Source: a virus. From it: a DNA stretch of 32,259 nucleotides. Shown here in pieces: positions 8,686 to 17,479 of the stretch (the first letter of the stretch is position 1; each line of letters starts with the position of its first letter). A program made the position numbers and the translations under genes. Below the pieces are notes generated by a model. It saw only the letters and a program-made list of their open reading frames with translations. It was not told the origin of the DNA and did no database searches. The DNA lies in the IMG/VR virus record IMGVR_UViG_3300030106_005554, positions 5,352 to 37,610 of that record; one strand, 5' to 3'.

Positions 8686-9693
8686 TTAGAATGATCCTAA
8701 GATAATTCTTCTGTTGTCAAGCACGCCAAACCCTTGCTCCATGAAGCCGTAGTAACCAGCTCGCTGTTGTCTATGAAGGGTAGGATCTTCAAAGATTTCA
8801 AGCTGCTGCTTAACAGGCATTACGAAACTGTCATTTGCTGACTGGTCAAGACCAACAACAAGTTCAGAATCGCCAGAAGCCAGATTACCGCTAAGATCGC
8901 TTGTGAAGAAATCTTGGTATTCTTGGCCTTCTCCAAGTTCGTCAAGGTCATGAAGATTTACACCAAAAATTCTAGTAATTGGTGCTCCGCCTTCACTTGC
9001 CGTATAAATTTCGCGTCTAGTGACTTCATCAACTTGATCAAGTCCCCAGTTTCTTACGTCTTCAAGTGCTTCTGGGCTGACATAAAGATCAGTTAAACGA
9101 CCTCTATTGGCAGAACCAGTGTTACCACCAGCGTTACGACGCATAACGGTTTGCATCAAAGATACAAGACGTTTGCTAAACATTCCAGCTGTAGCGTCAC
9201 CATCGTAAACCAAGATGTTTCTATCAACACCAGCGGCTAAAAGGGTGTGCCAGCCATCATCGTTAAGCTTTTTGGTAAAGCCAGCTTCCAATACCTGCAT
9301 AGCACGACCAACAATATCCCAGCGAGCTTCACGAGCATAACGCAGTAGATAGTCGATGGATGAAGTGATGCTATAAGTAGGAATCATTACGTAATCGCCT
9401 TCGACGGTACGTTCTGGTACTCTACCGTGTCCGGGATTAGTGTAAGCGACATGTTCGCCTTCCATTCCCGGAGAAATTAAGTCGAGAGGATACTCAGTAG
9501 AAGCACCGGGCTCGACATTGATAGTTTCAAAGATATTGCCAAGAACATCGCCTGCCAAAACGCCCTTGCGGAGAGGCAATTCGAGAGCCTTAGCAAACTC
9601 CCTTTGTGCTGCTTGCGCAGTATTCATGTCTCCATTACCTGACTGCTTAAGCAAGGTAATGAATTCATCGCTAGGTCTATTCATATATGACAT
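8686..9693 (-). CDS. Major capsid protein (HK97-fold candidate)
   Basis: 335 aa. The assignment rests on position and character. The gene follows the prohead protease/scaffold gene and a small capsid-associated gene and is closed by a strong terminator. It is a soluble acidic protein with the pattern of phage capsids: a helical N-terminal arm (residues 1-45), a long beta-rich stretch, a spine-helix-like segment (AMQVLEAGFTKKLNDDGWHTLL, about 130-150), a DLYVSPEALEDVRNW segment typical of P-domain and A-domain junctions, and a final GYYGFMEQGFGVLDNRRI.L strand. Start: GGAG lies seven nt before the ATG. A different capsid lineage cannot be ruled out, but no other gene here competes for the role. 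Confidence 0.75.
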   Translation of the reverse strand: MSYMNRPSDEFITLLKQSGNGDMNTAQAAQREFAKALELPLRKGVLAGDVLGNIFETINVEPGASTEYPLDLISPGMEGEHVAYTNPGHGRVPERTVEGDYVMIPTYSITSSIDYLLRYAREARWDIVGRAMQVLEAGFTKKLNDDGWHTLLAAGVDRNILVYDGDATAGMFSKRLVSLMQTVMRRNAGGNTGSANRGRLTDLYVSPEALEDVRNWGLDQVDEVTRREIYTASEGGAPITRIFGVNLHDLDELGEGQEYQDFFTSDLSGNLASGDSELVVGLDQSANDSFVMPVKQQLEIFEDPTLHRQQRAGYYGFMEQGFGVLDNRRIILGSF

Positions 9694-9717
9694 TTTAAGT
9701 CTCCTTAAGAGTTATAG

Positions 9718-10188
9718 TTATGGAAGGTTGACTTCAACTTTGCAGTATCCGTCAGCGTCCTTAGTGGAAAGAAACTTACCAATACGAAGGTTCTCTCTGT
9801 TTTCAATGCCAGCGTCTGCGATACCAGAAACGGTTCCGTTTACACTAGCTAGAGCCCACTCGCCTGCTGCTGGGGTACCACTAATTTGATCAGTGACAAT
9901 GTAACCCTTTCTCAGAACAGTAACTTTACCACCAAGCTGAACTTCGTCTTTATGCTGGTTAAGGTGAGTTCTTGTAAGGTCTTTATTGACCACGTCGTTA
10001 AGAAGAATGCCAAAAGGAACATCACTATTAGAAGGTGTGGCCTTCTTGACAACCTTGGCTGCGCCTTGGTCCATTGCTGCACCGGAGCCAACCGTGCTTA
10101 TGTGAACGACAATACCTTTTTCCGCTACTTCATTCATGAAAAACGAAATGTCAGTTTGAAGTTCATATCTATCTGCTTTAAGAGCCAT
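9718..10188 (-). CDS. Small capsid-associated (decoration-like) protein
   Basis: 156 aa, between the scaffold/protease and capsid genes, where head-decoration or cement proteins are usually encoded. The C-terminal half (GGKVTVLRKGYIVTD, GEWALASVNGTVSG, IGKFLSTKDADGYCKVEV) is beta-rich and resembles capsid decoration proteins of the DUF2190 kind. The N-terminal part (DISFFMNEVAEKGIVVHIST) is less typical. The gap to the capsid gene is 24 nt, with GGAG before the capsid ATG, so the two are co-transcribed. The function is inferred from position and fold character only. Confidence 0.55.
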   Translation of the reverse strand: MALKADRYELQTDISFFMNEVAEKGIVVHISTVGSGAAMDQGAAKVVKKATPSNSDVPFGILLNDVVNKDLTRTHLNQHKDEVQLGGKVTVLRKGYIVTDQISGTPAAGEWALASVNGTVSGIADAGIENRENLRIGKFLSTKDADGYCKVEVNLP

Positions 10189-10202
10189 TTTCTATCTCCT
10201 AT

Positions 10203-10919
10203 TTATTTAGATGAGAGAACATTTTCTGTTAACCACTCTGCTACACTAGCTCTTGTGGACTCCAGTTTATCTTCCTCTTGTGAAGCCTCAACGAGAGTTG
10301 CTTCGGAAGATTCTACGTTTTCAAAAGTTTCTTCAGACGCTTCAACAACTTCAGCTTCTGCTTCTTCTTCTGCTACTTCTTCAGTAGCTTCGTCTTCAGC
10401 TTTGGCTTCCTTATCTTTGTCTTTGTCTTTTTCGTCTTCGTCTTTTGGGGGAAACGCACCCTTTTTCTTTTTCTTCCCTATCATGTCTGTTTGAAGAGCT
10501 ACGATAGCGTCGAACATTTCTTCTGTTGCTTCAGCAAAAGTAACGAGGAGTTCCTCGATCTTTTCTTCATCAGCGCCAGCTTCTGCAAGAGCTGTTCTGC
10601 GAGCAAGTAGCTTAGCTTCTGCTTCTTGAGCTTCAATCTTAGTGATTGCTTCTGCAAGTGCTTCTTCTTTTTCAGCTACTGCTTCTTCAAGCTTTGCAAT
10701 TTTTTCTTCGGAAGCCTTAGCAGCTTCTTCTAGAGTTGCGATGCTCTCATCTTTAGATGTGAGATCACTTTGGAAGGCTTCAACCGTTGAAGCAAATTCT
10801 TTGTCTTTTGCTTCTTCGATATCTTTCTTCATTGCTTCGTTTTCGGCTCGGCTGGCGTCTAAGCTTGCTTTAAGCTCAGCTACCTGCTGTTCCAAAACAT
10901 TGTTATTGTCATTTGACAT
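10203..10919 (-). CDS. Nested in-frame scaffold protein (internal start)
   Basis: The internal ATG at 10919 (residue 262 of the fusion, MSNDNNNVLEQQ) has a near-ideal ribosome site, AGGAGAATTAGAT then ATG. The product would be 238 aa: the coiled coil plus the acidic tail, without the protease. This copies the arrangement of lambda C/Nu3, where the scaffold is read from inside the protease gene. The site is visible directly; its use is inferred. Confidence 0.6.
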   Translation of the reverse strand: MSNDNNNVLEQQVAELKASLDASRAENEAMKKDIEEAKDKEFASTVEAFQSDLTSKDESIATLEEAAKASEEKIAKLEEAVAEKEEALAEAITKIEAQEAEAKLLARRTALAEAGADEEKIEELLVTFAEATEEMFDAIVALQTDMIGKKKKKGAFPPKDEDEKDKDKDKEAKAEDEATEEVAEEEAEAEVVEASEETFENVESSEATLVEASQEEDKLESTRASVAEWLTENVLSSK

Positions 10920-11702
10920 ATCTAATTCTCCTGAAAATGTAGTGAGTTTTTCTTCGTCTTTGATGTCAAAGGCTTTGGCTGAGTTAAGAATGACACTTCT
11001 AGGGTTTGCAGGGTTAGAAACTAAACCTTTACCAGAGAAGGAAATATTTCTTAGCGCTCTACCTACTTGATATCCCTCATACTCTCCCTCGCCTCCGTAT
11101 GCACGAAGGTGTTTGGTTAGGAACGCTGAAGCTTCATTTCTCTCCAAGAGTTGACTTTTGCCTTTGGGGTCTATTAAAGCGTAGTCAAAATTTGAAAAGA
11201 GGCACTCCATCGAAACAAACCATTTTCCATCCTCAATTTCTGAAATTATCTTATTCATGCGTTCTCTATTTTCTGATTCTGTCCAGCTGTTATAAAGAAC
11301 TGCTTGTGTTATAATGTCAAATTGAGATGGCATCTCTTCACCTTCAACCCTGTTGCCTTCTCGGTCAACAACATGACTGCCGGTAATATGACCTATTATA
11401 TCGTTTTCATTATGCATCAAGTTAAATTGTTTATCTTCAGGCGTGTTTCTAGCAGCCCATGTTGCATCAGTTAAGAAAACGTCGTCATTTTTGTTCCATC
11501 CAGTTGAAACTAAAACAGAGTCAAGATAATATAAATCTATTTGGTCTGGATTGCTGTTAGCTAAAAGTTTTTCAATGCCAGAGTCATTCTGCGGAGTTTC
11601 GTCTGCAGGTGTTATGCTGGCAACGGAACAATAAGCTATCGAGGCTGAACTTTTAATTTGCTCAGCTAGACCAGCTTCTAATTCAGACTTGTAAATTTTC
11701 AT
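10203..11702 (-). CDS. Prohead maturation protease fused to scaffold
   Basis: 499 aa. The N-terminal ~240 residues look like a capsid-maturation protease: a beta-rich domain with LMHNENDIIGHI (H97) and GKWFVSMECLF (S164), the expected His and Ser about 65 residues apart. Residues ~262-400 are a long coiled coil rich in Ala, Glu and Lys, followed by a KKKKKG patch and a very acidic, low-complexity tail, as in scaffolding proteins. Start: GAGG eight nt before the ATG. A second strong Shine-Dalgarno inside the gene suggests the scaffold is also made alone (separate entry). The product should assemble inside the procapsid, cleave itself and the scaffold, and be lost before DNA packaging. The catalytic residue assignments are inference. 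Confidence 0.7.
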   Translation of the reverse strand: MKIYKSELEAGLAEQIKSSASIAYCSVASITPADETPQNDSGIEKLLANSNPDQIDLYYLDSVLVSTGWNKNDDVFLTDATWAARNTPEDKQFNLMHNENDIIGHITGSHVVDREGNRVEGEEMPSQFDIITQAVLYNSWTESENRERMNKIISEIEDGKWFVSMECLFSNFDYALIDPKGKSQLLERNEASAFLTKHLRAYGGEGEYEGYQVGRALRNISFSGKGLVSNPANPRSVILNSAKAFDIKDEEKLTTFSGELDMSNDNNNVLEQQVAELKASLDASRAENEAMKKDIEEAKDKEFASTVEAFQSDLTSKDESIATLEEAAKASEEKIAKLEEAVAEKEEALAEAITKIEAQEAEAKLLARRTALAEAGADEEKIEELLVTFAEATEEMFDAIVALQTDMIGKKKKKGAFPPKDEDEKDKDKDKEAKAEDEATEEVAEEEAEAEVVEASEETFENVESSEATLVEASQEEDKLESTRASVAEWLTENVLSSK

Positions 11703-11719
11703 ATCTATACCTCTAAATA

Positions 11720-11731
11720 CTTATACACAAA
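11720..11731 (-). promoter_or_regulatory. Candidate late promoter box upstream of protease/scaffold
   Basis: The minus strand reads TTTGTGTATAAG, in the 59-nt gap between portal and protease genes, 18 nt before the start codon. It is nearly the same 12-mer as at 13835-13846. A -35 is not clear. Confidence 0.35.
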
Positions 11732-11761
11732 TTTTTTAAAATATTGGAAAAGACGCTGTTT

Positions 11762-13786
11762 TTAGAGCAACAGGTGTTCGAGATAAACGCCTAAAACGTT
11801 CTTTCTAAACTCGTCAATTGAGAGCGTGTTGGTATCAATCCCTTTTGATGCCATCTGCTGTTTGATCTTAGGTGGTGTGACTTTGCCCGCGCTAAGCACT
11901 TTATGTATAGACTCTGCCGTAACTTCACTTAGAAGTTCTATGTTTGTAAGTATATCCACCTTCAGGGTTTCTAACTCTGAGACTTGAGCTTTTGTTAGCT
12001 GTCTTAAGTTTTTCTTATTATGGCTTCCAAGATATGCTTTATTTACTACAGAAGTGATGTCTGACCAACAACCTTCTAGCCACACAAGCGTTTCAGCAAC
12101 TCCGGGTTTTGACTTTGGTGTCTCAACACGTTTTTTCCTTGGTAGCTCATCTTTCATAAACAATGGTCTACCGTTTTCTTTTGGTCCTTCAGGCTTTTTC
12201 TCTTCCTTTTGCTCCTGCTGCTTTTCGTTTAGCTCAGACTGTTTCTCCATTTTTTCCATATCTTTTTTGTGATTAGCGTTATGAAATGGACTGGCTTTGT
12301 CTGGAAGACTATCTTTTGACCTGTCTTTGTTTTCTCTCTTGAGTCTGATTTTCTCAACTTGAGGGATCTCCTTAAATCTTTCTAAGATAGTCTCGTGACT
12401 GATAATGTCTCTATCAGCTAATTGGATCAGCAAGTTCTTTTCAGCAGCCTCGTCGGATAGACTCATTTGGTCAAACTGAACATGTGCTGGTTTTCTGAAA
12501 CCCATAGATCTTCTGACGATCTCAATTTCTTTTTGCCAGAACTTGATTAACATATCCCTTCCGTACTGAAGTCTTTCTACTAGAGTCTTCAGAGAAATGA
12601 AATTGTTTGTGAATCCTCCGCTTTGTCCAGCGATGCCTGTTAACGTGGGAGGAACGCCTAGTCCAGCATAAATGCTATTAAGAACAGACGAATATTTTTC
12701 AGAGCCTAGAAATTTATATACTTGGCTGTTAGATTCTGTATACGAAAGTTCTGGACCCCATACTAGCTCCATCGTTCCTCCGCCCACATTACTAGCTAAT
12801 ATGTCTCTAAGTTTGTTTATGGCGGTTTTGTTAGGGAGTATCTTATGGTCAAGATTACCCAAAGTCCACAGACGTATATTAGATATCGCTCCGTCAAGAG
12901 CTGATAAGTCTGCAAGCCTCATTTTCTCCAGCATAATAATATCATCTAAGATGGCGTAAATCATAGGGTTAGCCCACTGTCTCCAGTCATCTTTCTTGTA
13001 ATAGAAAACAGAAACCCTATCTTGATCTAAAGGTATATCCTTTTCACCTCTCTTGATTCTTCTTTTTGCGTCTGGGGGCAAAGTATCTAATATATGGGCT
13101 GGTATGGAGCCGTCTTTGAAGTTGTCAAACAGGGTGTGTGTTGAGATGTTGAATTGTCTTTTCCCTAAGAATAAACTTAGGTCCCCATCTTTGACATTCA
13201 CTGACGTGGGATTGAAGAAGTTGTACCTCCAAGGTATCTCGTTCTTTGTTATAGTAGGTATTTCTACTTTAATATCACTACCAACGGATCTCATGTATTT
13301 TGCCAGCTCTGGAGTGACGTCTGCATTACTTCTGTATATTATAACATTTCCACATCTATACAGATGATTTAAAAATCGCTCTGATCTTTCTTTTCCATCT
13401 ACTTTTTTAAACCACTGATTAAAGAATGACTCTGCAGTTTTGTTTTCGTGGACTAAACTTATCCCTTGACTACCAAAGTCTCCCATGAGGTCTATCACAT
13501 TCCGTATGATTCCAACCTTGTCATATGCATCCATGCACATTTTGATAATTTTTTTCTGTCTGTGAGGGACTTGCTCGTCTGGCCTAAACGCATAGTAATC
13601 GTTACTTCTAAAACCCGGCCTTACTGATCGGTTTGTCTCTACGTCCAAGAAGGTTCTATAATGACTGCCTTGAGATTTACTTAGCCCCCCGTAAGACTCG
13701 ATTGACTCGGAATAATTTCCAAACGCCTGCTGCCTACTGTTAGAATCAGAATCGTCCCAAGTTATAAAATCTTTGTTTTCACTCAT
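11762..13786 (-). CDS. Portal protein
   Basis: 674 aa from the ATG at 13786. A TTG 18 nt upstream is in frame but has no ribosome site, so the ATG is preferred. The protein sits directly downstream of the large terminase and has portal hallmarks: an N-terminal region ending in a long helix (ALDGAISNIRLWTLGN), a conserved ANPMIYAILDDIIMLEKMR helix, a SIYAGLGVPPTLTGIAG loop, and a C-terminal Lys/Glu-rich coiled region. It would form the dodecameric ring at the capsid vertex that docks the terminase and passes DNA. The C-terminal ~170 residues (after EIPQVEKIRLKRENK) are charged and low in complexity and may be specific to this phage. Confidence 0.85.
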   Translation of the reverse strand: MSENKDFITWDDSDSNSRQQAFGNYSESIESYGGLSKSQGSHYRTFLDVETNRSVRPGFRSNDYYAFRPDEQVPHRQKKIIKMCMDAYDKVGIIRNVIDLMGDFGSQGISLVHENKTAESFFNQWFKKVDGKERSERFLNHLYRCGNVIIYRSNADVTPELAKYMRSVGSDIKVEIPTITKNEIPWRYNFFNPTSVNVKDGDLSLFLGKRQFNISTHTLFDNFKDGSIPAHILDTLPPDAKRRIKRGEKDIPLDQDRVSVFYYKKDDWRQWANPMIYAILDDIIMLEKMRLADLSALDGAISNIRLWTLGNLDHKILPNKTAINKLRDILASNVGGGTMELVWGPELSYTESNSQVYKFLGSEKYSSVLNSIYAGLGVPPTLTGIAGQSGGFTNNFISLKTLVERLQYGRDMLIKFWQKEIEIVRRSMGFRKPAHVQFDQMSLSDEAAEKNLLIQLADRDIISHETILERFKEIPQVEKIRLKRENKDRSKDSLPDKASPFHNANHKKDMEKMEKQSELNEKQQEQKEEKKPEGPKENGRPLFMKDELPRKKRVETPKSKPGVAETLVWLEGCWSDITSVVNKAYLGSHNKKNLRQLTKAQVSELETLKVDILTNIELLSEVTAESIHKVLSAGKVTPPKIKQQMASKGIDTNTLSIDEFRKNVLGVYLEHLLL

Positions 13787-13834
13787 TTTTGTCTTTCTTT
13801 TCAATCAATTGGACTGTAATCGGAATGTTACAAC

Positions 13835-13863
13835 ATTATACACAATTAGTAGATATCTTTCAT
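13835..13863 (-). promoter_or_regulatory. Candidate promoter upstream of the portal gene
   Basis: On the minus strand ATGAAA (13858-13863), 17 nt, then TATAAT (13835-13840) lie within the extended box ATTGTGTATAAT, 49 nt before the portal ATG. The -35 overlaps the end of the terminase gene. The box recurs at 11720 and 20784. Confidence 0.45.
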
Positions 13864-15837
13864 GTTCTCAGTAAACCAGTTTGGTCCAGAGAAGTCTTCT
13901 CCTGAAAGTTTCTCTTTTTTGCTAGCCTCCGACATGGTAGCAAAGCCTCCATAGAAATTGTATTCAGTTGGCGATGGAGCTCTAGCTAAGCACCTTGCGG
14001 CCATGTTCGCCATGAGCAAAGCTGAGTAACGGTCTTTTCTCATTTTGCTTTTCTTTCCTGCCGCAACTATAACCTCGGGAGTGTCCCATTTGTCTCTTCC
14101 TGTTGCGGTTTGAGTTATTTGTATCATTGATAATTCGTCTTTCAGTTCTTCTATATCCATTACACATTCTTCTAGCGTATCAAACGTCCTGCCTTTTAGA
14201 CCGTCTTCTGCGTTTGATATTCCTAGACTTACGGCGTCAAAGTGCGGAAAAAGTAAAACCTTGTCTTCAAAGTCTTTTCTCATTCCATGGTTTGCTTCTG
14301 AAAGCCAGTCGTATTTTGCGAACTGACACATCTCTAGTATGTGAAGACCTTTTTCATCATCTGTGTCTTTCTCTTTGTCTTCGTCTATAACTGGCCATAT
14401 CGGATGCTCACCTTCTTTTATTTTATCGTTGTCGTGTAAAGACTCCATTACTGCTATGCCTCCACCCTGAGCATCCATCGCTATGTGTATGCACGGATAA
14501 CGTTTCATCAAGTCTCTTATCTTTCTTGCGCAGTAGGCGTAAAAATCTGTTTCTGAAGAGTATCCTTTTTTGACTTTTTCTCTATGTTCAGATCTGGTTG
14601 TTGTCCAGCAGTGAACAATTCTTCTGTGATCAGGACTCACCTCTAAGACAACTATAGAAAAGTTATCTACTTCCGAAGCCGGGTCAACACCAAAGATATA
14701 ATGTTTTTTACTATCGCCAATGATTGACGCGCTGAACGTTATCTCTTCACCGTTGTGCTTCTTTATTGGTTCTTGTTCAGAGGCTACACAAGACTCTATA
14801 AGAGACCTTTTGAAAAACCCCTGAGAATCCCTAGTGAAGCACGCGCCAAACTCCATCTGGTATATACCTGCATGTACTGTAGCTTTAGATCTTGCTACTT
14901 GAGCAGCGTCCATAAAACCTTCTGGGAGCAACTCGTATGGTATTCTAATTACGGAGTATTCAGTCCAGTCAAAGTCTGCTGGTGGATCTTCGCCACCAAA
15001 TAGGTCTCTTAGTCTAGATAGTTTTCCTTTACTTTTGATTATAGATTTCCACTTTTTCCAATAAGTAGCAAAGTGGTTAAAATCATAGTAAGCAGTTCCA
15101 GAGAGAATGATCTGGTTATTTTTGTTCTTTGCTACAGACTCTTCCTCTGAGTGCATCTCTATACCAAGCTCTTTGGCTTTTTTCTTAGCTGCTAACCTTT
15201 TAACGTTATCTATTGGGTCTGCACTTACAGCGGCGAAACCAGCAACGACAGTCTCAAAGATATCTCTAGGTATGGATGCGAACTCATCAGATATAATGTC
15301 GTTTGCTCGTTGACCACGAATTTTTTGCCCATCGCCCAGAGGTAGGCAGGTTACCCTGCTATCATTTATTCTCATAACACATCTATCGACATCTCTTCTA
15401 GGCCCGCTGTTACTATCGCATATGTCTCTAAGTATAGGAGAATTATTCCATATAGTCTCCATATACTCAAACAAAACTTTAGACTGCCTAAATGCAGCTC
15501 CAACAATAACAACTTTTCTCTTTGGTAATAATAACGCTCTAAGCATAGCGTATAATGATAACATGAAAGATTTACCAAAACCACGGCTGGCTATGAGCAT
15601 TGGAAACCTTCTATTCCAGAGCTCTTGTAGCATCAAGGCTTGAGATGGTAGGATTTGTATATTGAATATCTGCTTACAAAGAAAAGAAAAATACTCTGGC
15701 TTAACCATAAGCCAAGAAAGCCTAAGGTGGTAATCTTCTTTGGCTGGGTCTAAAAGCTCCATTGGGTTGAATATTTCATTTTCGGAAATATCTAAACCAA
15801 GCCAAGCTTCGTCTATCTTTTTTAATTCGCTACTCAT
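13846..15837 (-). CDS. terL: Terminase large subunit (packaging ATPase/nuclease)
   Basis: 663 aa. ATPase domain: Walker A SRGFGKS (residues 84-90) and Walker B with catalytic Glu in DIISDEF (D184, E185), then a coupling motif ILSGTAY (about 245-250). Nuclease domain of RNase-H type: FGVDPASE (D385), then HIAMDAQGGG (D455), and further acidic residues toward the C-terminus. It pumps DNA into the procapsid through the portal and cuts the concatemer. The start codon overlaps the stop of the ClpP-like gene by 4 nt (ATGA type), so the two are translationally coupled. Length and motif order are normal for the family. Confidence 0.95.
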   Translation of the reverse strand: MSSELKKIDEAWLGLDISENEIFNPMELLDPAKEDYHLRLSWLMVKPEYFSFLCKQIFNIQILPSQALMLQELWNRRFPMLIASRGFGKSFMLSLYAMLRALLLPKRKVVIVGAAFRQSKVLFEYMETIWNNSPILRDICDSNSGPRRDVDRCVMRINDSRVTCLPLGDGQKIRGQRANDIISDEFASIPRDIFETVVAGFAAVSADPIDNVKRLAAKKKAKELGIEMHSEEESVAKNKNNQIILSGTAYYDFNHFATYWKKWKSIIKSKGKLSRLRDLFGGEDPPADFDWTEYSVIRIPYELLPEGFMDAAQVARSKATVHAGIYQMEFGACFTRDSQGFFKRSLIESCVASEQEPIKKHNGEEITFSASIIGDSKKHYIFGVDPASEVDNFSIVVLEVSPDHRRIVHCWTTTRSEHREKVKKGYSSETDFYAYCARKIRDLMKRYPCIHIAMDAQGGGIAVMESLHDNDKIKEGEHPIWPVIDEDKEKDTDDEKGLHILEMCQFAKYDWLSEANHGMRKDFEDKVLLFPHFDAVSLGISNAEDGLKGRTFDTLEECVMDIEELKDELSMIQITQTATGRDKWDTPEVIVAAGKKSKMRKDRYSALLMANMAARCLARAPSPTEYNFYGGFATMSEASKKEKLSGEDFSGPNWFTENMKDIY

Positions 15838-16478
15838 TTAAGATCTGATATGCCTCTATACTTTCTTGTCCCAAGAACACCGTCTGCGAATCCGTAATAT
15901 ACAGCCTCGTTGCTCCCAATGTACCAGTCGCCATCTTTCAGTTTTCTTTTTATAAAAGATCTTACTTTCGACTCGCTTAAATCTTCAAACTTCTCTTTGA
16001 AAAATTTCCCTTTAATACATTTATCAACATACATATCAAGCATGGATTCTAGTATCCTTGATTCAAAGCTAGCCCAGTTTTGTGTGTCTAGAAAGTTCCC
16101 TGCGCTAGAACTGCTACCATAGTGGCACATAAAATAAGAGTTAGGCATCATAATCCTGATGTCGGCAGCCTGCAGTATTATACTACTCATGGATTCCGCT
16201 TGGCCATAAGCTATTATAGTTACGTGAGATCTTGCGACTTTAATAGCGTCGTATATAGCCATTCCGTCGCCCCAGTTTCCGCCAAGGCTATGCATATGAA
16301 TAAGAATTGGTTCATTTTTTAGAGAGTCTAAATATCTTATATTTTTTATAAAAGTGGTCGCCATCCGATATTCTACTCCGGGATCATCGTCAAAAGGGCC
16401 GTGATGCCCATGGAGATAAATTTCCCTTTGTTTGATATCAACACTTTGACCATGTATTGAATCTACAGTGTCATTCAT
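15834..16478 (-). CDS. ClpP-like serine protease (S14 family)
   Basis: 214 aa with the ClpP/crotonase fold. The substrate strand region is ILIHMHSLGGNWGDGMAIYDAI. The catalytic triad appears complete: Ser96 in GQAESMSS, His119 in YFMCHYGSS, and Asp184 in KDGDWYIGSNEAVYYGFADGV. Some phages use ClpP-like proteases for capsid maturation, but this genome already has a protease/scaffold fusion next to the capsid gene, so the role here is open (processing of another virion protein, or of a host protein). It overlaps both neighbours by 4 nt: terL downstream and the ERCC4 nuclease upstream. Confidence 0.85.
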   Translation of the reverse strand: MNDTVDSIHGQSVDIKQREIYLHGHHGPFDDDPGVEYRMATTFIKNIRYLDSLKNEPILIHMHSLGGNWGDGMAIYDAIKVARSHVTIIAYGQAESMSSIILQAADIRIMMPNSYFMCHYGSSSSAGNFLDTQNWASFESRILESMLDMYVDKCIKGKFFKEKFEDLSESKVRSFIKRKLKDGDWYIGSNEAVYYGFADGVLGTRKYRGISDLK

Positions 16479-16975
16479 TTATTTTTTCCAACAGTGTATA
16501 GCTCATTAACCCTTTTAAGTAAACTACTTACAGTCAAAAAAGCATTATACTTATTCCCACAAAATATAACGTGTATGTTATCATATAACTGAAACTCCAT
16601 TAGGCATTTAAGCATGTACTTTCCAGTTATTTTGACCGACCCCTTACTCTTCTCGGGTATTCGACTATTCTCAGGAAAGTCAACTAACTCCGACAAGCTG
16701 AACTCTAATATTATAAATTTATGGGGGAACTCCTTCATACGATCTATTTCTCTTAGAAACGTTTGTTTCTTTTGACCCAAGTTTATAGCAAGTTCTTCCA
16801 CACAGCCTTTTCTTTCAATGCATACCTTATCTTCCATGCCAACTATGGAGTAGTCTCCAGTATCGAGCTTCTGATCTACCATACCAAGGCACATATCATA
16901 CTCACTGAAGTAGTATCCTTCTTGTTCTCTGGTATCTCTTATCACTGTATATTTAGGTGCTTTTTTTCTTGCCAT
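16475..16975 (-). CDS. ERCC4-domain (XPF/Mus81-like) nuclease
   Basis: 166 aa, essentially one ERCC4 nuclease domain: VIRDTREQ at the start (D14), KLDTGDYSI (D38, D41), and the signature IERKGCVEEL (E54-R55-K56), where the usual ERKxxxD ends in Glu instead of Asp. Stand-alone ERCC4 nucleases occur in many phages and are thought to act on branched or flapped DNA in recombination, replication or packaging. It overlaps the HNH gene upstream by 23 nt and the ClpP-like gene by 4 nt, placing it in the packaging block. The precise substrate is not predictable. Confidence 0.8.
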   Translation of the reverse strand: MARKKAPKYTVIRDTREQEGYYFSEYDMCLGMVDQKLDTGDYSIVGMEDKVCIERKGCVEELAINLGQKKQTFLREIDRMKEFPHKFIILEFSLSELVDFPENSRIPEKSKGSVKITGKYMLKCLMEFQLYDNIHVIFCGNKYNAFLTVSSLLKRVNELYTVGKNK

Positions 16976-17234
16976 TGTTCTTCGATACTATAGTGTTAAA
17001 CATTGCTTCATAATGGGATTCAAACCCATTAATTCTATCGTGACACTCACGACATAATGTAATACCGTTATCAATATCGTATCTCAATGTAGCGGCGGTT
17101 GACCACTTTTTAATATGATGCGCTTGTAGCCTATATTTCGAGCTACACTTTGGCATTTGGCACTTGAAACCATCTCTTTGGTAAACTTTTTTTCTCCAGT
17201 CTTTATAGACAGGATCGTCATAATTTCTTCTCAT
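16953..17234 (-). CDS. HNH endonuclease, small stand-alone
   Basis: 93 aa, a complete HNH domain: C25 and C30 (CQMPKC), H39-H40 (AHHIKKW), N56 (DIDNGITL), then C61, C64, H65 (CRECH), giving the beta-beta-alpha metal site with a structural zinc. HNH proteins next to terminase genes are common in phages and often help the terminase cut or pack DNA. This one is four genes away from the putative small terminase and two from terL. Homing activity is also possible but less likely, given tight overlaps on both sides (4 and 23 nt). Confidence 0.85.
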   Translation of the reverse strand: MRRNYDDPVYKDWRKKVYQRDGFKCQMPKCSSKYRLQAHHIKKWSTAATLRYDIDNGITLCRECHDRINGFESHYEAMFNTIVSKNNGKKKST

Positions 17235-17479
17235 GGTGAATGCACTTTAATTACTCTAATGTCTTCAGGGATTCTCCGACACAAATCAACACCCTCTTCT
17301 GAGCCGTCTTGTCTCAGCAGCATGGTTATCAATCTAAAAATTACCTTGTAACATGCCCCATCTGGATTCTTAGCTTCTACAAACACTATCGGAAACTCAG
17401 CATTGTACTCATATATCCTGTATTTTTTCAAGCTAGAAATAACAAGAGTCATGTCTAAATAAACTTTATATATTTTCAT
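17231..17479 (-). CDS. Small protein of unknown function
   Basis: 82 aa, not recognised. It reads as a compact alpha/beta protein with no membrane span: an N-terminal strand-rich part (MKIYKVYLDMTLVISSL), a central FPIVFVEAKNPDG segment, and a helix (YKVIFRLITMLLRQDG). It overlaps the HNH gene by 4 nt and gmd by 14 nt, so it is clearly part of the operon and very likely translated. No function is proposed. Confidence 0.65.
   Translation of the reverse strand: MKIYKVYLDMTLVISSLKKYRIYEYNAEFPIVFVEAKNPDGACYKVIFRLITMLLRQDGSEEGVDLCRRIPEDIRVIKVHSP

Noticed and set aside
13787-13804. Upstream TTG start for the portal
   Set aside because: It has no Shine-Dalgarno; the ATG at 13786 gives the usual start.
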